NCBI RefSeq assembly: GCF_022844465.1
Contig: NZ_JALHLP010000002.1
Span: forward strand, 62,001 to 126,000
DNA: 64,000 bases
Direction: 5' to 3'
DNA from: Bradyrhizobium sp.
GTDB taxonomy: Bacteria > Pseudomonadota > Alphaproteobacteria > Rhizobiales > Xanthobacteraceae
A program made the translations under genes and the position numbers. Numbering within the stretch: the stretch's first letter is position 1; each line of letters begins with the position of its first letter. This document shows positions 26,260 to 35,751 of the stretch, in pieces. The notes under the pieces were generated by a model. That model was not told where the DNA came from, ran no database searches, and saw only the letters and a program-made list of their open reading frames with translations.

Positions 26260-26515
26260 CCGGCGGCTTCGTCAACCATCCGGCGTAGCTCACGCTTGCG
26301 AAGCGCCGGACTATTTTCTATATTGAGAAAATCCCACCCCACGCAGGCGGATGTGGTCGCGTTCCGGTCTCTTCGTTGGACCGGCCGTCGCATCAGGTTT
26401 GAAGCCTCACCGGCGCTTTCCTCGCTTAGACCTGCGGACCATCCAATTTTCGCGTCCGCTTTCTGCTCGAGCCACCTTGCATCCCCTCCCCACGACACTC
26501 CACAGGACCACCCCC

Positions 26516-27781
26516 ATGCGGGAAATGAAACTTCAGGACCTCAAGTCGAAAACGCCGGCCGAGCTGGTCTCGTTCGCCGAGGAGAACGGGGTCGAGAATG
26601 CCAGCACCATGCGCAAGCAGGAGCTGATGTTTGCTATTCTCAAGCAGCTCGCGATCCAGGAAATCGACATTATCGGCGAAGGCGTCGTCGAGGTTCTCTC
26701 CGACGGCTTCGGTTTTCTTCGCTCGCCTGACGCCAACTACCTGCCCGGCCCGGACGATATCTACGTATCGCCCTCGCAGATCCGCCGCTTCGGCCTTCGT
26801 ACCGGCGATACCATCGAAGGCCACATTCGCAGTCCGAAGGAAGGCGAACGCTATTTTGCGCTGCTGAAGGTCAACACGCTCAATTTCGAAGATCCGGAAA
26901 AGTCCAAGCACAAGGTCAATTTCGACAATCTGACGCCGCTGTTTCCGGATCAGCGGTTCCGCCTCGAACTCGAGGATCCGACGCGAAAAGACCTTTCCGC
27001 AAGGGTTATCGATATCGTCGCACCGATTGGCAAGGGCCAGCGCGCGCTGATCGTAGCCCCGCCGCGCACTGGCAAGACGGTGCTGATGCAGAACATCGCG
27101 CACTCCATCACCGCCAATCATCCCGAATGCTACCTGATCGTGCTTCTGATCGACGAACGCCCGGAAGAAGTCACCGACATGCAGCGCTCGGTGAAAGGCG
27201 AAGTGGTGTCGTCCACATTCGACGAACCGGCGGTGCGCCACGTCCAGGTCGCCGAGATGGTGATCGAGAAAGCCAAACGGCTGGTCGAGCACGGACGCGA
27301 CGTGGTGATCCTGCTGGACTCGATCACGCGTCTGGGTCGCGCCTACAACACCGTGGTGCCGTCATCGGGCAAGGTGCTGACCGGCGGCGTCGATGCCAAC
27401 GCGCTGCAACGGCCGAAACGATTCTTCGGCGCGGCGCGCAACATCGAGGAGGGCGGTTCGCTGACGATCATCGCCACCGCGCTGGTCGATACCGGCAGTC
27501 GCATGGACGAAGTGATCTTCGAGGAATTCAAGGGTACCGGCAATTCCGAACTGATTCTCGACCGCAAGGTCTCCGACAAGCGGACGTTCCCGGCGATCGA
27601 CATTTCGCGATCCGGCACCCGCAAAGAGGAGCTGATCACCGATCCGCAGCTCCTGAAGAAAATGTACGTGCTGCGGCGGATCCTCAATCCGATGGGCACG
27701 ATGGATGCGATCGATTTCCTGCTCGACAAGCTCCGCAGCACCAAGAACAACTCGGAGTTCTTCGATTCGATGAACACCTGA
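26516..27781 (+). CDS. rho: Transcription termination factor Rho
   Basis: 421 residues from ATG 26516 ([20 protein letters not shown]). The N-terminal helix bundle is followed by the RNA-binding cold-shock-like domain ([20 protein letters not shown]). The RecA-type motor has Walker [12 protein letters not shown] (about 180), Walker [17 protein letters not shown] and the Q/R loops ([20 protein letters not shown]). The frame is open 55 codons upstream but that part is not Rho-like. The 256-base leader (26260-26515) is C-rich and G-poor towards its end (CCACCTTGCATCCCCTCCCC), which could serve as a rut site for autoregulation; this is inference. Confidence 0.97.
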   Translation: MREMKLQDLKSKTPAELVSFAEENGVENASTMRKQELMFAILKQLAIQEIDIIGEGVVEVLSDGFGFLRSPDANYLPGPDDIYVSPSQIRRFGLRTGDTIEGHIRSPKEGERYFALLKVNTLNFEDPEKSKHKVNFDNLTPLFPDQRFRLELEDPTRKDLSARVIDIVAPIGKGQRALIVAPPRTGKTVLMQNIAHSITANHPECYLIVLLIDERPEEVTDMQRSVKGEVVSSTFDEPAVRHVQVAEMVIEKAKRLVEHGRDVVILLDSITRLGRAYNTVVPSSGKVLTGGVDANALQRPKRFFGAARNIEEGGSLTIIATALVDTGSRMDEVIFEEFKGTGNSELILDRKVSDKRTFPAIDISRSGTRKEELITDPQLLKKMYVLRRILNPMGTMDAIDFLLDKLRSTKNNSEFFDSMNT

Positions 27782-27804
27782 GCCGCGAAGCCAGGGTGGA
27801 GGAG

Positions 27805-27834
27805 GGCGCTTTGCAGCAGCAAGGCGCCTTTCTC
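27805..27834 (+). terminator. Stem-loop terminator after rho
   Basis: GGCGCTTTGC (27805-27814) pairs with GCAAGGCGCC (27819-27828) with one G-T wobble around an AGCA loop, followed by TTTCTC. It starts 24 bases after the rho stop codon. The T-run is short, so efficiency is uncertain. Confidence 0.65.
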
Positions 27835-28006
27835 ACGCTTGGGTCATTCGGACACGGCGTTGCCTGGTTATCCGATAAGATATTGATTATATTTGGTATT
27901 ATGTGATATCGCGGCTTTCGAACACGAGGCTTCTCGACCTCGCTGTAGCGTAAACCGCTCGATCGGAATTGCGTTGCCTTTACGAGGGCGGCTGCACAAA
28001 TAGGCG

Positions 28007-29341
28007 ATGCATCCGCGCGACCAGACCATCTTTGCGCTGTCATCCGGCCGGCTCCCCAGTGCGATCGCCCTGGTGCGGGTGTCCGGCCCTCAGGCCGGCA
28101 ACGTGATCGCGACGCTCGCCGGCAAGGCGCCGGCGCCGCGGCTGGCTACCCGCGCATTGCTGAGGGATGTCGGCCAGCGGCCGATCGACGACGCCGTGGT
28201 GTTGTGGTTTCCCGCACCCGCCAGCGCCACCGGCGAGGACGTCGCGGAATTCCACGTCCATGGCGGGCGCGCGGTGCTCGCCGCCTTGTTTGCCGCGCTC
28301 GCCGCCTTCGACGATGTTCGTCCGGCGGAGCCCGGGGAATTCACCCGCCGGGCATTTGAGAATGGCAAGCTCGACCTGACCGAAGCCGAGGGTCTCGACG
28401 ATCTCATTCACGCCGACACCGATCGTCAGCGCCGCCAGGCGCTGCGGCAGTTGAAGGGCTTGCTCGGTGACCGCGCGCGCGACTGGCGGGCGAGGGTGAT
28501 TGAAGCGTCCGCGCTGATCGAGGCCGGCATCGATTTTTCGGACGAGGGCGACGTGCCGGCGGAGTTGATCGCGCCGGCGCTGACGCGGATCAAGGCGCTG
28601 CTGGGCGAAGTCCGGGAAGTGCTGGCTGCGGAGGGGCGAAGCGAGCGGCTCCGCGATGGTGTGGTGGTGGCGATCGCCGGGCCGCCGAATGTCGGGAAAT
28701 CCACCTTGATGAATCAACTGGCGCGCCGCGAGGTTGCGATCGTGTCGCCGCATGCCGGCACCACGCGCGATGTCATCGAAGCGCAGCTCGATCTCGACGG
28801 CTATCCGGTGACCATGATCGACACCGCGGGGATTCGCGAGACGGACGATCCGGTGGAGCAGGAGGGGGTCCGCCGGGCCCGCGCGCGGGCCGCGGATGCC
28901 GACCTCGTGCTTTGGCTGACGGATGCATCGCTTGCTGAAGCCCCTCAGGCTGGACCCGCGCCGGTCTGGCTGGTGCGTAACAAGATCGATCTGGACGGGG
29001 GGGCAGGTCGGCCATTGGCCGAGGCGTCAGGGCGACGCGCGTTTCTGGTTTCCGCCAGCCATGGCGACGGACTGCCGGACCTGGTCGCGGCCCTGGTTGG
29101 GTTTGCGCAAACCTATTTCGGCGGCAGCGAGGGCGGCGCGATCGGCCGGGCGCGGCATCGAAAAATCCTGGAGGAGGTGGCCGCGTCACTGGCGCGAAGC
29201 GTCGAGGTCGCCGCGGATGGTGAGGAACTTGCGGCGGAAGAGTTGCGCGCGGCGGCCCGCTCGCTCGGCCGGCTGCTGGGAAGGGTGGATGTCGAGGATG
29301 TCCTTGATGTCATTTTTGGTCAGTTCTGCGTAGGTAAGTGA
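28007..29341 (+). CDS. mnmE: tRNA uridine-5-carboxymethylaminomethyl modification GTPase MnmE
   Basis: 444 residues. The N-terminal folate-binding domain ([23 protein letters not shown] ... AEFHVHGG) precedes a helical domain with an inserted G domain. Its motifs are G1 [11 protein letters not shown]2 GTTRD, G3 DTAGIRE and G4 NKID. The C-terminal FCVGK carries the catalytic cysteine, as in the FC(I/V)GK family motif. With MnmG it modifies U34 of tRNAs reading codons that end in A or G. The gap from rho (27782-28006) holds the rho terminator and an AT-rich run at about 27868-27910. Confidence 0.97.
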   Translation: MHPRDQTIFALSSGRLPSAIALVRVSGPQAGNVIATLAGKAPAPRLATRALLRDVGQRPIDDAVVLWFPAPASATGEDVAEFHVHGGRAVLAALFAALAAFDDVRPAEPGEFTRRAFENGKLDLTEAEGLDDLIHADTDRQRRQALRQLKGLLGDRARDWRARVIEASALIEAGIDFSDEGDVPAELIAPALTRIKALLGEVREVLAAEGRSERLRDGVVVAIAGPPNVGKSTLMNQLARREVAIVSPHAGTTRDVIEAQLDLDGYPVTMIDTAGIRETDDPVEQEGVRRARARAADADLVLWLTDASLAEAPQAGPAPVWLVRNKIDLDGGAGRPLAEASGRRAFLVSASHGDGLPDLVAALVGFAQTYFGGSEGGAIGRARHRKILEEVAASLARSVEVAADGEELAAEELRAAARSLGRLLGRVDVEDVLDVIFGQFCVGK

Positions 29342-29358
29342 GCCTTACCGATTGGAAC

Positions 29359-29374
29359 TGTTTCACGTGAAACG
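29359..29374. promoter_or_regulatory. parS: parS centromere site 1
   Basis: TGTTTCACGTGAAACG matches the universal ParB-binding palindrome TGTTTCACGTGAAACA at 15 of 16 positions. It lies just after mnmE. Confidence 0.95.
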
Positions 29375-29386
29375 CTCGAGCTAGGG

Positions 29387-29402
29387 TGTTTCACGTGAAA
29401 CG
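29387..29402. promoter_or_regulatory. parS: parS centromere site 2
   Basis: A second copy identical to site 1, with 12 bases between the two sites and followed by a half-site (GCGTTTCACC). It sits 59 bases before mnmG. Paired sites favour ParB loading and spreading. Confidence 0.95.
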
Positions 29403-29460
29403 CCGCGTTTCACCAAACTTCCGCTTTCGGCGCTGCTAACTCGACGCTAGAAGGGGCGTC

Positions 29461-31338
29461 ATGATCTCCCGAGCAGACAGCTTCGACGTCATCGTCATCG
29501 GCGGCGGCCACGCCGGCTGCGAGGCCGCTAGCGCTTCGGCTCGGATGGGGGCAAGGACGGCCCTGGTGACCCATCGTTTCGCGACGGTCGGAGCGATGTC
29601 CTGCAATCCCGCGATCGGAGGTCTGGGCAAGGGTCATCTCGTCCGCGAAGTCGATGCACTCGATGGCTTGATGGGCCGGGTGGCCGACGCCGGCGGAATC
29701 CAGTTTCGGATGTTGAACCGCCGCAAGGGTCCGGCGGTTCGGGGACCGCGCGCCCAGGCCGATCGCAAGCTCTACGCGACGGCCATGCAGGCGGCGATCC
29801 GGCATACCGCCAATCTCAGCGTGGTCGAAGGCGAGGCGGAGGACCTGATCGTTTCGGACGGCCGGGTTATCGGCATCCGTCTGGGCGAGGACCGGGAGCT
29901 TTCGGCCGGTGCCGTGGTCGTTACGACCGGCACGTTCCTGAGAGGCCTCATCCATCTCGGCGAAAAGAGCTGGCCGGCGGGCCGCGTCGGCGAGGCGCCG
30001 GCGACGGGGCTTTCGATCTCGTTCGAGCGCGCCGGCTTTAAGCTTGGACGCTTGAAGACCGGCACACCGCCGCGGCTGGACGGCGCGACCATCGATTGGC
30101 CCGCGGTTGAGATGCAGCCCGGTGACGATCCCCCCGAACCGTTCTCGGTCATGACCGACCGGATCACGACGCCGCAGATTCAGTGCGGCATCACCCGGAC
30201 GACGACCGCCACCCATGACGTGATCCGGGCCAATGTGCATCGATCGCCGATGTATTCCGGCCAGATCCAGAGCAGCGGCCCGCGCTATTGTCCGTCGATC
30301 GAGGACAAGATCGTCCGCTTCGGCGACCGCGACGGCCACCAGATTTTTCTAGAACCGGAAGGGCTCGACGACTCCACCGTCTATCCCAACGGCATTTCGA
30401 CATCGCTGCCGGAGGAGGTCCAGCTCGCGATGCTCGCGACCATTCCAGGTCTTGAGCGGGTGCGGATGGTCCGGCCAGGCTATGCCATCGAGTACGATCA
30501 TATAGACCCCCGCGAACTGGAGCCGACCCTGCAAACCCGGCGGCTGCGGGGCTTGTTCCTGGCCGGGCAGATCAACGGCACCACCGGCTATGAGGAGGCC
30601 GCGGCCCAGGGGATTGTCGCGGGCCTGAACGCGGCACTGACGGCCGGCGGCGGCGATGCTGTCGTGTTCGACCGCGCGGATGGATATCTCGGCGTGATGA
30701 TCGACGATCTCGTGACCCGCGGGATCACCGAACCGTATCGGATGTTCACCTCGCGGGCTGAGTACCGCTTGACCTTGCGGGCCGACAACGCCGATCAGCG
30801 GTTGACGGACAAGGGGATTGCTTTGGGTTGCGTAGGGCAGGCGCGCTCGCGACGACATCACGACAAGATGGCGGCGCTCGATGCGGCCAAGGCTTTGGCG
30901 AAGTCGCTGGCGATCACCCCCAATGAAGCAGGTCGGCATGGCCTCACACTCAACCGGGACGGCCAGCGGCGCTCGGCCTTCGAGCTGTTGGCCTATCCCG
31001 AGATGGAATGGAAAACCTTGCGCGGCATCTGGCCGGAGCTCTCCGCCATTGAACCATCGATCGCTACCCACCTTGAGATCGACGCCAAATACGATGTCTA
31101 TCTCAAGCGTCAGACCGCGGATGTCGACGCCTTCCGGCGTGACGAAGGTTTGGTCCTGACCGACATCGATTACGCCGATGTGCCGGGACTTTCCAACGAG
31201 GCGCGCGCCAGGCTCGAGGCGGCGCGGCCGCGAACAGTGGGGCAGGCGGGTCGTCTGGACGGGTTGACGCCGGCGGCACTTGGAATCCTCGCGGCCTATC
31301 TGCGACGCGAAGCGCGGCGGAAAGTAGCGACCGCTTGA
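29461..31338 (+). CDS. mnmG: tRNA uridine-5-carboxymethylaminomethyl modification enzyme MnmG (GidA)
   Basis: 625 residues, with AAGGGG before ATG 29461. The FAD dinucleotide fold is [15 protein letters not shown]. Family signatures are [36 protein letters not shown] and GRLKTGT-type loops, [13 protein letters not shown] near the second flavin site, and [19 protein letters not shown]. It works as a heterotetramer with MnmE on tRNA U34. The start is preceded by two parS sites and its end is followed by a third. Confidence 0.97.
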   Translation: MISRADSFDVIVIGGGHAGCEAASASARMGARTALVTHRFATVGAMSCNPAIGGLGKGHLVREVDALDGLMGRVADAGGIQFRMLNRRKGPAVRGPRAQADRKLYATAMQAAIRHTANLSVVEGEAEDLIVSDGRVIGIRLGEDRELSAGAVVVTTGTFLRGLIHLGEKSWPAGRVGEAPATGLSISFERAGFKLGRLKTGTPPRLDGATIDWPAVEMQPGDDPPEPFSVMTDRITTPQIQCGITRTTTATHDVIRANVHRSPMYSGQIQSSGPRYCPSIEDKIVRFGDRDGHQIFLEPEGLDDSTVYPNGISTSLPEEVQLAMLATIPGLERVRMVRPGYAIEYDHIDPRELEPTLQTRRLRGLFLAGQINGTTGYEEAAAQGIVAGLNAALTAGGGDAVVFDRADGYLGVMIDDLVTRGITEPYRMFTSRAEYRLTLRADNADQRLTDKGIALGCVGQARSRRHHDKMAALDAAKALAKSLAITPNEAGRHGLTLNRDGQRRSAFELLAYPEMEWKTLRGIWPELSAIEPSIATHLEIDAKYDVYLKRQTADVDAFRRDEGLVLTDIDYADVPGLSNEARARLEAARPRTVGQAGRLDGLTPAALGILAAYLRREARRKVATA

Positions 31339-31341
31339 AAT

Positions 31342-31357
31342 CGTTTCACGTGAAACG
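31342..31357. promoter_or_regulatory. parS: parS centromere site 3
   Basis: CGTTTCACGTGAAACG is a perfect 16-base palindrome containing the 14-base parS core. It lies in the 28-base gap between mnmG and rsmG. Confidence 0.94.
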
Positions 31358-31366
31358 CTGGGGCGC

Positions 31367-32068
31367 ATGATGGCAGGTGCGGCTACATTGGGTGCGTCAC
31401 CGATCCTCGCCTCGGACAAGGCGGCAGCTTTGGCGCTGACGCCTGTTTCACATGAAACGGAAGCGAGGCTGGAGCGCTATGTCGATCTCCTGCTGACATG
31501 GCAGGCGAAGACGAACCTCGTGTCGCCCTCGACGCTTCCAACTCTCTGGACCCGGCATATCGCCGATTCGTTGCAGCTCTTGCGCCTGGCTCCGACGGCG
31601 AAGATCTGGGTTGATCTGGGGAGCGGCGGGGGTTTTCCAGGCGTGGTGCTGGCTTGCGCATTGGCGGACAGGCCGGGCGCTCAAATCCATCTGATCGAGC
31701 GCAACGCCAAGAAAGCGGCCTTTCTGCGGGAAGCGGTCCGCATTACTTCCGCCGCGGCGCGCGTGCATTTGGCCGACATCCGGGATATTGTGGAAAGAAT
31801 CGAAGCGCCCGCAGATTGCGTCACTGCACGAGCCTTGGCTCCGTTACATCAGCTGATCGGTTTCGCCGAACCCTTGGTTCGAAAGGGAGCAAAGGCGTTG
31901 TTTCCAAAGGGTCAAGATGTAGAGTCCGAATTGACCGAAGCTACCAGATATTGGAATATCGAATCGCGACTCCACTCCAGCCTGACGGGCGGAAACGGCT
32001 GGATCGTCGAACTCGACCGAATCGAGCGGCGCACTCTCCCCGCATTGGCGAATGGCGATCGGGTATGA
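31367..32068 (+). CDS. rsmG: 16S rRNA (guanine527-N7)-methyltransferase RsmG (GidB)
   Basis: 233 residues from ATG 31367; ATG 31370 is an alternative. The methyltransferase motif I is VDLGSGGGFPGVVLA, preceded by NLVSPSTLPTLWTRHIADSLQLL, the family signature. It methylates G527 of 16S rRNA; loss gives low-level streptomycin resistance in several bacteria. The N-terminal residues VSHETE are encoded by a parS-like sequence. The stop overlaps the parA start (ATGA), so the two are coupled. Confidence 0.96.
   Translation: MMAGAATLGASPILASDKAAALALTPVSHETEARLERYVDLLLTWQAKTNLVSPSTLPTLWTRHIADSLQLLRLAPTAKIWVDLGSGGGFPGVVLACALADRPGAQIHLIERNAKKAAFLREAVRITSAAARVHLADIRDIVERIEAPADCVTARALAPLHQLIGFAEPLVRKGAKALFPKGQDVESELTEATRYWNIESRLHSSLTGGNGWIVELDRIERRTLPALANGDRV
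31444..31459. promoter_or_regulatory. parS: parS centromere site 4, inside rsmG
   Basis: TGTTTCACATGAAACG differs from the parS core only at the central CG/CA base. It lies within the rsmG reading frame, where it encodes VSHETE. A variant with the same central change is a recognised weaker ParB target in other bacteria; binding here is inferred. Confidence 0.75.
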
Positions 32069-32916
32069 CTGAATTAGATGAGCTATATCAAGCGGATAGG
32101 GAGAAAACCCCACCGCCCCATCCGCGTATCCTGTCGCTCGCCAACCAGAAGGGCGGCGTCGGCAAGACCACTACCGCGATAAATCTGGGTACCGCGCTCG
32201 CCGCGATCGGGGAGCGGGTCCTGATCGTCGATCTCGACCCGCAGGGCAATGCCTCGACCGGTCTTGGCATTGATCGCCGCACCCGCAACTGCTCGACCTA
32301 CGACGTTCTGATCGGTGAAGCCCCGCTGCGCGAGGCGGTGGTGCCCACCGCGGTGCCGCGGCTGCATATCGCTTCGTCGACCATGGATCTGTCGGGTCTC
32401 GAACTCGAACTCGGAACCACGCCGGGCCGCGCGTTCCGCCTGCGCGATGCGATCGCGGCGCTGAACAATAATGCGACGCCGGAGACCGAATACACCTATG
32501 TGCTGATCGATTGCCCGCCGTCGCTCAACCTTCTGACCGTCAACGCGATGGCCGCATCGGACGCGATCCTGGTGCCGCTGCAGTGTGAGTTCTTCGCGCT
32601 CGAGGGCCTGTCGCAATTGCTGCAGACGGTGGAGCAGGTGCGCTCGACACTCAACCCGAACCTGTCGATTCACGGCATCGTGCTGACCATGTTCGACTCG
32701 CGCAACAATCTGTCCAACCAGGTTGTCGCCGACGTACGTCAGTTCATGGGCGGCAAGGTCTACAACACCATGATCCCGCGCAACGTGCGCATCTCCGAGG
32801 CGCCGTCCTACGGCAAGCCGGTGCTGGTCTATGATCTCAAATGCGTCGGCAGCGAAGCCTATCTCAAGCTCGCGACCGAAGTGATCCAGCGCGAGCGCGA
32901 GCTGAGGACGCATTAG
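32065..32916 (+). CDS. parA: Chromosome-partitioning ATPase ParA
   Basis: 283 residues from ATG 32065. The deviant Walker A is KGGVGKTTT (about 28-36), with the signature lysine, followed by VDLDPQGNAS, LIDCPPSLNLLTVNA (Walker B) and the C-terminal SEAPSYGKPVLVYD. ParA forms ATP-dependent patches on the nucleoid that move ParB-parS complexes. It overlaps rsmG by 4 bases, while parB follows after a 183-base gap filled by a palindromic repeat. Confidence 0.97.
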   Translation: MTELDELYQADREKTPPPHPRILSLANQKGGVGKTTTAINLGTALAAIGERVLIVDLDPQGNASTGLGIDRRTRNCSTYDVLIGEAPLREAVVPTAVPRLHIASSTMDLSGLELELGTTPGRAFRLRDAIAALNNNATPETEYTYVLIDCPPSLNLLTVNAMAASDAILVPLQCEFFALEGLSQLLQTVEQVRSTLNPNLSIHGIVLTMFDSRNNLSNQVVADVRQFMGGKVYNTMIPRNVRISEAPSYGKPVLVYDLKCVGSEAYLKLATEVIQRERELRTH

Positions 32917-32925
32917 TGTACGCGA

Positions 32926-33036
32926 CGTCATTCCGGACAATCCGCGCGAGCGGATTGATCCGGAATCTCGATGTGGCGAAGCTGCTCTGACTTCGAGATT
33001 CCGGGTTCGCGTCTTACGACGCGCCCCGGAATGACG
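32926..33036. repeat. Multi-hairpin palindromic repeat between parA and parB (copy A)
   Basis: The ends are perfect 11-base inverted repeats: CGTCATTCCGG (32926-32936) and CCGGAATGACG (33026-33036). Inside are AATCTCGA and TCGAGATTCCGGGTTCG segments shared with the element at 55599-55699. Shared ends and core mark them as one family of dispersed intergenic element. It lies inside the parAB unit, so it is probably transcribed as RNA hairpins. Confidence 0.8.
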
Positions 33037-33099
33037 GCAAAATCATCAACCGAATTCTGTTTCCGGAGTAGCTGAGTGAATCCGAGGGAGTTAGCGTCG

Positions 33100-33981
33100 A
33101 TGGCCGATGAGGCGCGTTCGCGACTGGGCCGAGGCCTGGCAAGTTTGATCGGGGATGTCGGCGGCGAGGCCGCGCATGTCGACCGGCCGCGCAACCAGCG
33201 CAAGGTGCCGATCGAATTTCTAAGACCAAATCCGCGCAACCCGCGCCAGACCTTTGCCGATGCCGAACTCGGCGAGCTCGCCAGTTCCGTCAAGCAGCAC
33301 GGCGTGATCCAGCCGATCGTCGTGCGGCCGGTGAAAGGCGCCCAGGACCGCTACGAGATCATCGCCGGCGAGCGCCGCTGGCGCGCCGCGCAGCTTGCGG
33401 GGCTACATGAAGTGCCGATCGTCCCGGTCGATGTCGGCGATTCTGCCGCGCTTGAGATCATGATTATCGAGAACGTGCAGCGCGAGGATCTCAACGCCAT
33501 GGAGGAGGCGCAGGGCTATCACGCCCTGGCCAACGAGTTCAAACGCAGCCAGGAAGAGATCGCAAAAGACGTCGGCAAGAGCCGCAGCCATGTCGCCAAC
33601 ATGATGCGGCTGACCAAATTGCCGGTGGAGGTGCAGGCCTATATCGCCAAGGGCGAATTGTCCGCCGGCCACGCCCGTGCGCTGATCGGCGTCCCCGACC
33701 CGCTGGCTGCGGCAAAGCGCATCGTCGCCGAGGGTCTCAACGTGCGCCAGACCGAGGCGCTGGCCCATGAAGAAGGTGTGCCGGAGCGCAAGCCGCACAA
33801 GGCGCGCGGCGGCGGCAAGTCCAAGGATGCCGACACCGTTGCGCTGGAAAAACGCGTCAGCGACGCGCTCGGCCTTTCGGTCACCGTCAGCCACCGCGAG
33901 CCGGGCGGCACCGTCCAGATCGCCTACCGCAACCTTGAACAGCTCGACGAGGTCATTCGAAGGCTGATGAAGGTAAGGTGA
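33100..33981 (+). CDS. parB: Chromosome-partitioning protein ParB (CTPase clamp)
   Basis: 293 residues from ATG 33100 (MADEARSRLGRGLASLIGDV), with GAGGGAG 9 bases upstream. GTG 33076 would add 8 residues and also has GGAG, so it remains possible. The CTP-binding domain has the C motif GERRWRA and IENVQREDLNAMEEA. The HTH region (EEIAKDVGKSRSHVANMMRL) reads parS, and the C-terminus dimerises. It loads on the four nearby parS sites and spreads as a sliding clamp. Confidence 0.96.
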   Translation: MADEARSRLGRGLASLIGDVGGEAAHVDRPRNQRKVPIEFLRPNPRNPRQTFADAELGELASSVKQHGVIQPIVVRPVKGAQDRYEIIAGERRWRAAQLAGLHEVPIVPVDVGDSAALEIMIIENVQREDLNAMEEAQGYHALANEFKRSQEEIAKDVGKSRSHVANMMRLTKLPVEVQAYIAKGELSAGHARALIGVPDPLAAAKRIVAEGLNVRQTEALAHEEGVPERKPHKARGGGKSKDADTVALEKRVSDALGLSVTVSHREPGGTVQIAYRNLEQLDEVIRRLMKVR

Positions 33982-34164
33982 CGGGGGCGTCCCTACTTTG
34001 CATGGGGTTGTTTTCACGATTTTGTTTTCGACCCGCTGGGCGAAGCGCGTGACATAGCCGGAGCCGCTGGCCGGGACGTTCCGGTTGCGTGCAATTTTCA
34101 CGGCATATTCTTCTGAGAGCACCCGATAAAAGATAGGTTGTTCGGGAAGCCTGGCCGGGCATCC

Positions 34165-35193
34165 TCACCCCCGCCGCTTCGCGTTCGCCGCGATCGATAG
34201 CAGCGTGCGTTGCGCGATCGGCGAGGCCAGCGCAGCCTGTTTGCGCATGTCGAGCGCCGCGGTCGCGAGCTGCTCGATGATTCCGGCCAGCCGCGCCGCA
34301 CTGAAGTTGCGCAGCGCGATTTCGACAGCGCTCTTGCGCGAGAAATGCAGGCGCGGATATCCGCTCTCCAGCAAGGTTGAGACCGGCGTGCCGTCGGCGA
34401 CGGCGAGCGCCGATTTGTGCAGCCAGGCCGCCTGGCGCTGCGCGGCGGAGATGATCACGCCGGGGTAGGTACCGGCGATCATGGCCTTGGCGAATTCGGA
34501 TTCGACCAGTCCCGGCTTGCCGGCGAACGCGCCGTCGACGATCGGATCGACCTTGAGTTCGGAGGCGTCGGCGACCACGGCCATCACGTCGTCGAGCGTG
34601 ACCTCGCGCGCGCCGTGGGCGTAGAGCGCGAGCTTCCTCAATTCATTGCGCGAAGCCTGGCGGTCGCCGCCCAGCAACGACGTCAGCACCGCGCGGGCGT
34701 CGGCGGCGATGCTCAGATTTGAAACCCGCAGCTCGGCATCGATCAATCCCGCGAGTTGTCTGGCGTCGTCGGCGTAGCAGGCAATCGCAACCGCGGTCTT
34801 GGCGCGTTCGCAAGCCTTGCGCAGCGGCGATTCCGGCCGCAGTTCGCCGGCCTCGATCACGACACGGCAATCCTTCAGCGCGGAGTCCGCTAGCGTATCG
34901 ACGCCGCTGGCAAAACTGCGCGCGCCTGCGCGGACGCGGATGGCGCGGCGGCCGCCGAACATTGGTATGGTCATGGCCTCATCGACCAGCCGCGAGGGTT
35001 CGGCCGACAGTTCGTCGCCATCCAGCCGCACCAGCGAAAACGGATCGTTGGGATCGTCCACCGCGGAGGCGATCAGCGCGTCGGCGCGCTCGCGCACCAG
35101 GCCGGCATCGGGGCCGTATAGCAGGATGATGGGTCGGCCGGGATCAGGCCGGGCGAGAAACGCGTCGATATCTTTTCCGCGGAGTGCGACCAC
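34165..35193 (-). CDS. holA: DNA polymerase III delta subunit
   Basis: 342 residues from GTG 35193. The HolA family is recognised by LLYGPDAGLVRERADALI, IPMFGGRRAIRVR and PGVIISAAQRQAAWLHK, with the C-terminal collar helices. Delta is the wrench that opens the sliding clamp in the clamp loader. It follows lptE by 6 bases in the operon leuS-lptE-holA. The 183-base convergent gap with parB (33982-34164) has no gene that I can support. Confidence 0.93.
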   Translation of the reverse strand: MVALRGKDIDAFLARPDPGRPIILLYGPDAGLVRERADALIASAVDDPNDPFSLVRLDGDELSAEPSRLVDEAMTIPMFGGRRAIRVRAGARSFASGVDTLADSALKDCRVVIEAGELRPESPLRKACERAKTAVAIACYADDARQLAGLIDAELRVSNLSIAADARAVLTSLLGGDRQASRNELRKLALYAHGAREVTLDDVMAVVADASELKVDPIVDGAFAGKPGLVESEFAKAMIAGTYPGVIISAAQRQAAWLHKSALAVADGTPVSTLLESGYPRLHFSRKSAVEIALRNFSAARLAGIIEQLATAALDMRKQAALASPIAQRTLLSIAANAKRRG

Positions 35194-35199
35194 GGGCGG

Positions 35200-35751
35200 T
35201 CAGGTGCCGGCGACGAAGAACGAAGCCAGCCGGGTCTGGATGTTTTCCGCGATTTCCTGGGCGGCGCGATCCTCGGCGTCGCGGAAGGCGCGGGCGCGGG
35301 CGAAGCGCTGCAACTGACCGGGAATGTCGTAGGACACGCGGGAGAAGGTCGAGCCTGTCATCACCGACTTGTTGGTGGCAAGGTCGATCAGATTGTACTG
35401 GGCGTCGATGCCGTAATTCTCGCTTGACGGCAGCGCGGTGTTCGGGTCGAGGATCAGCGAAGAGCGGGTATTGCTGAACCGCAGCACCAGCCGATGGGTC
35501 GGCGGCATGCCGGTGGCATTGCCGTAGAGCTTGAATGCCAGCGCGTTGCGAATCTCCACCTGGATCCGGGCTTCCCGCGATGCGTTGGGCTTGTCCACCG
35601 GCGGGATTTCCACGCCCATCAGCTTTTCGCGCAAGCCGGGCCTGCCGTCGGCGCGCTCGGCGTACATCGGCTGGAAGCAGCCGGCCGTGAACGCCGCCAG
35701 CGTGGCGACGGCGAGCAGCCGGGCAGCGATCCGGTAGTTAGCCAACGACAT
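35200..35751 (-). CDS. lptE: LPS-assembly lipoprotein LptE
   Basis: 183 residues. The signal peptide [19 protein letters not shown] ends in a lipobox with the acylated Cys25, followed by FQPMYA, the FxPLY-like start of Lpt[21 protein letters not shown] and [19 protein letters not shown] fit the family. LptE plugs and assembles the outer-membrane LPS translocon LptD. Its start overlaps the leuS stop by 14 bases, as in many proteobacteria, which strengthens the call. Confidence 0.92.
   Translation of the reverse strand: MSLANYRIAARLLAVATLAAFTAGCFQPMYAERADGRPGLREKLMGVEIPPVDKPNASREARIQVEIRNALAFKLYGNATGMPPTHRLVLRFSNTRSSLILDPNTALPSSENYGIDAQYNLIDLATNKSVMTGSTFSRVSYDIPGQLQRFARARAFRDAEDRAAQEIAENIQTRLASFFVAGT

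Noticed and set aside
26351..26515. An N-terminal extension of Rho from ATG 26351
   Set aside because: The added residues are Arg/Pro/His-rich and unlike Rho; ATG 26516 matches the family start. The stretch is better read as a leader.
33989..34122. A short minus-strand frame (starting MLSEEYAVKIARNRNVPASG) in the parB-holA gap
   Set aside because: It has no clear ribosome-binding site and no partner, and merges into antisense of parB. It might be a gene remnant, but I cannot support it.
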